This document shows positions 63,265 to 64,000 of a DNA stretch of 64,000 bases, one piece after another. Every line of letters starts with the position of its first letter. Position 1 is the first letter of the stretch. The DNA lies in assembly GCA_041398745.1 (NCBI GenBank), contig JAWKUB010000011.1:192894-256893 (forward strand), written 5' to 3'. The DNA is from JACKHO01 sp041398745 (GTDB lineage: Bacteria; Planctomycetota; Planctomycetia; Planctomycetales; Planctomycetaceae). A program made the translations under genes and the position numbers. A model generated the notes under the pieces. It did not search any database, was not told where the DNA came from, and saw nothing but the letters and a program-made list of their open reading frames with translations.

Positions 63265-63404
63265 GTAGGGTGCGTGCAGCAAGTCGCCCGATTATGGTGG
63301 GTTGCGTCCGCGGATTCCGCGTGATGAAAATGACACGCTGTTTCTCGCATGGCCCGACTTGCGTAACGCACCATCCGGTTTGACGCGGACTCCACCCACC
63401 CTAC
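63265..63404. repeat. GTAGGGTG-type inverted-end element
   Basis: GTAGGGTG (63265-63272) pairs with CACCCTAC (63397-63404), a 140-bp element with GCGT/ACGC words inside. It starts soon after the small gene ends and precedes the TPR gene stop. Confidence 0.5.
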
Positions 63405-63410
63405 GAAATC

Positions 63411-63749
63411 TTACGAACCCTGCGGCTTCACCTGTCCGCCCATGCGGATGATGGTCGCCTTCGCCTTGGCGTCTTCCGCTTCCTGGATACGACCGGCTCG
63501 CATGCAAATCATGGAGAGCTGCGAGTAGGAGAAAATGTCTTCCGGCTTCAGGTCGCACACTTTCTTTGAATGCTCGATGGCTTCGTCGTTCCGACCAAGC
63601 TTTTGCAGATACACCGCCAGTGCGGCATGTGTGTCGAAGTGGTCGGGATCAGACTCCAGGATTTCCTGAAGCTTGGTGACAGCAGTTTCCGTGTCGCCAG
63701 ATCGATGCAGGGCGACCGCGGCATCATAAAGTTCGTGTGGTGTCGACAT
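63411..63749 (-). CDS. Small TPR protein
   Basis: 112 residues from the ATG at 63749. TPR units: ELYDAAVALHRSGDTETAVT, DTHAALAVYLQKLGRNDEAI, FSYSQLSMICMRAGRIQEAE. The final section KAKATIIRMGGQVKPQGS breaks the pattern. TPR proteins mediate protein contacts. An unlikely longer start at 63758 adds only three residues. Confidence 0.82.
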   Translation of the reverse strand: MSTPHELYDAAVALHRSGDTETAVTKLQEILESDPDHFDTHAALAVYLQKLGRNDEAIEHSKKVCDLKPEDIFSYSQLSMICMRAGRIQEAEDAKAKATIIRMGGQVKPQGS

Positions 63750-63820
63750 AATTCTCAAACGATTCTTGCGGCGCAGTGTGATGTCTCGCGCCAGGTTGGA
63801 TCGGAGTTGTTTTAGACTCG

Positions 63821-63847
63821 GGTGGACCAGACATTTCTGTTTGTGTC
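63821..63847. repeat. Diverged copy of the 31-bp palindromic repeat
   Basis: GGTGGACCAGACATTTCTGT with TTGTGTC matches the 1552-1582 core with several changes, keeping the AGACA-TTT-TGT dyad partly. Confidence 0.5.
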
Positions 63848-63955
63848 ATGCAGCCAGCAAATCTCCGGCTGACGCATCATCCCAAGGCCGGTCGCATCAC
63901 GCAACCGACGGCGAAACTCAATCTGTGAAACACACAAGTCCCCCCGTCACATGGG

Positions 63956-64000
63956 GTGCATCCGATAGATGGTGGCGGTGCTTCTCGCTCAGTCATTTGG
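63956..64000. mobile_element. Left end of a MITE-like element, cut by window edge
   Basis: 45 bases identical to 12175-12219 except one C/T change. The element continues beyond the window. The rest of 63750-63955 shows only the diverged palindromic repeat. Confidence 0.75.

Noticed and set aside
1..64000. tRNA or rRNA genes
   Set aside because: No cloverleaf-like TYC-loop sequence or rRNA consensus was recognised; this was a by-eye scan and a tRNA search program could still find one.

Overview
The window reads as a chromosomal stretch of a member of the Planctomycetota. Evidence: two DUF1501 proteins with twin-arginine leaders, an exported FG-GAP protein whose N-terminus carries the planctomycete LEPR-XLL-type motif (LEDRTLLAG), a bacterial methenyl-tetrahydromethanopterin cyclohydrolase, a sialate O-acetylesterase domain, many short exported or lipoprotein genes of unknown function, and moderately GC-rich coding sequence. 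No rRNA, tRNA, CRISPR array, prophage or complete IS element was recognised. The species cannot be named from the sequence.

Layout. 0-6 kb: a truncated membrane-protein gene and mch (C1 metabolism), PPK2, then a large secreted sialidase fused to a sialate O-acetylesterase. 6-12 kb: a zinc-ribbon membrane protein, a lipoprotein, an ABC exporter pair, a sulfotransferase and a duplicated Cys-rich exported protein. 12-18 kb: small envelope and hypothetical genes, mostly on the minus strand. 18-22 kb: a LEPR-XLL/FG-GAP protein followed at once by a Tat-exported dimethylformamidase-like protein. 22-25 kb: an accessory patch with a RAYT (REP-associated transposase), its REP repeats and a ParE-type toxin-antitoxin pair. 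25-29 kb: a minimal UvrC, a dynamin-like membrane GTPase and a VOC protein. 29-35 kb: two DUF1501 genes, one overlapping a gene for a free-standing SRP54 M-domain-like protein. 36-39 kb: an apparent five-gene operon with three tiny single-span membrane proteins, a Tes/MJ0619-type radical SAM protein and an Lgt-family protein. 39-43 kb: a GxxExxY nuclease-like gene between hairpin repeats, then a cytochrome c-type protein divergent from an Rrf2 regulator with two heme proteins. 43-50 kb: RDD protein, an RND pump with an embedded EF-hand, gcvT, lysS. 50-57 kb: ankyrin protein, AGE-family epimerase with a duplicated and truncated 5' copy upstream, halogenase-like flavoprotein, GATase-like and DUF456 proteins. 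57-64 kb: a HerA/DUF87-type ATPase followed by a TPR-M48 membrane protease, then small genes.

The intergenic spaces are rich in short dispersed repeats: MITE-like elements with about 20-bp inverted ends, RAYT-linked REP sequences, a 31-bp palindromic repeat, and GTAGGCCGGA elements. They account for most of the non-coding DNA.

The strongest candidates for undescribed biology are the 36.2-39.1 kb operon (radical SAM lipid or pterin enzyme, Lgt homologue and three mini membrane proteins), the orphan SRP M-domain protein at 33.5 kb, the EF-hand inside the RND pump, and the ATPase/M48 protease operon at 57.4-62.7 kb.
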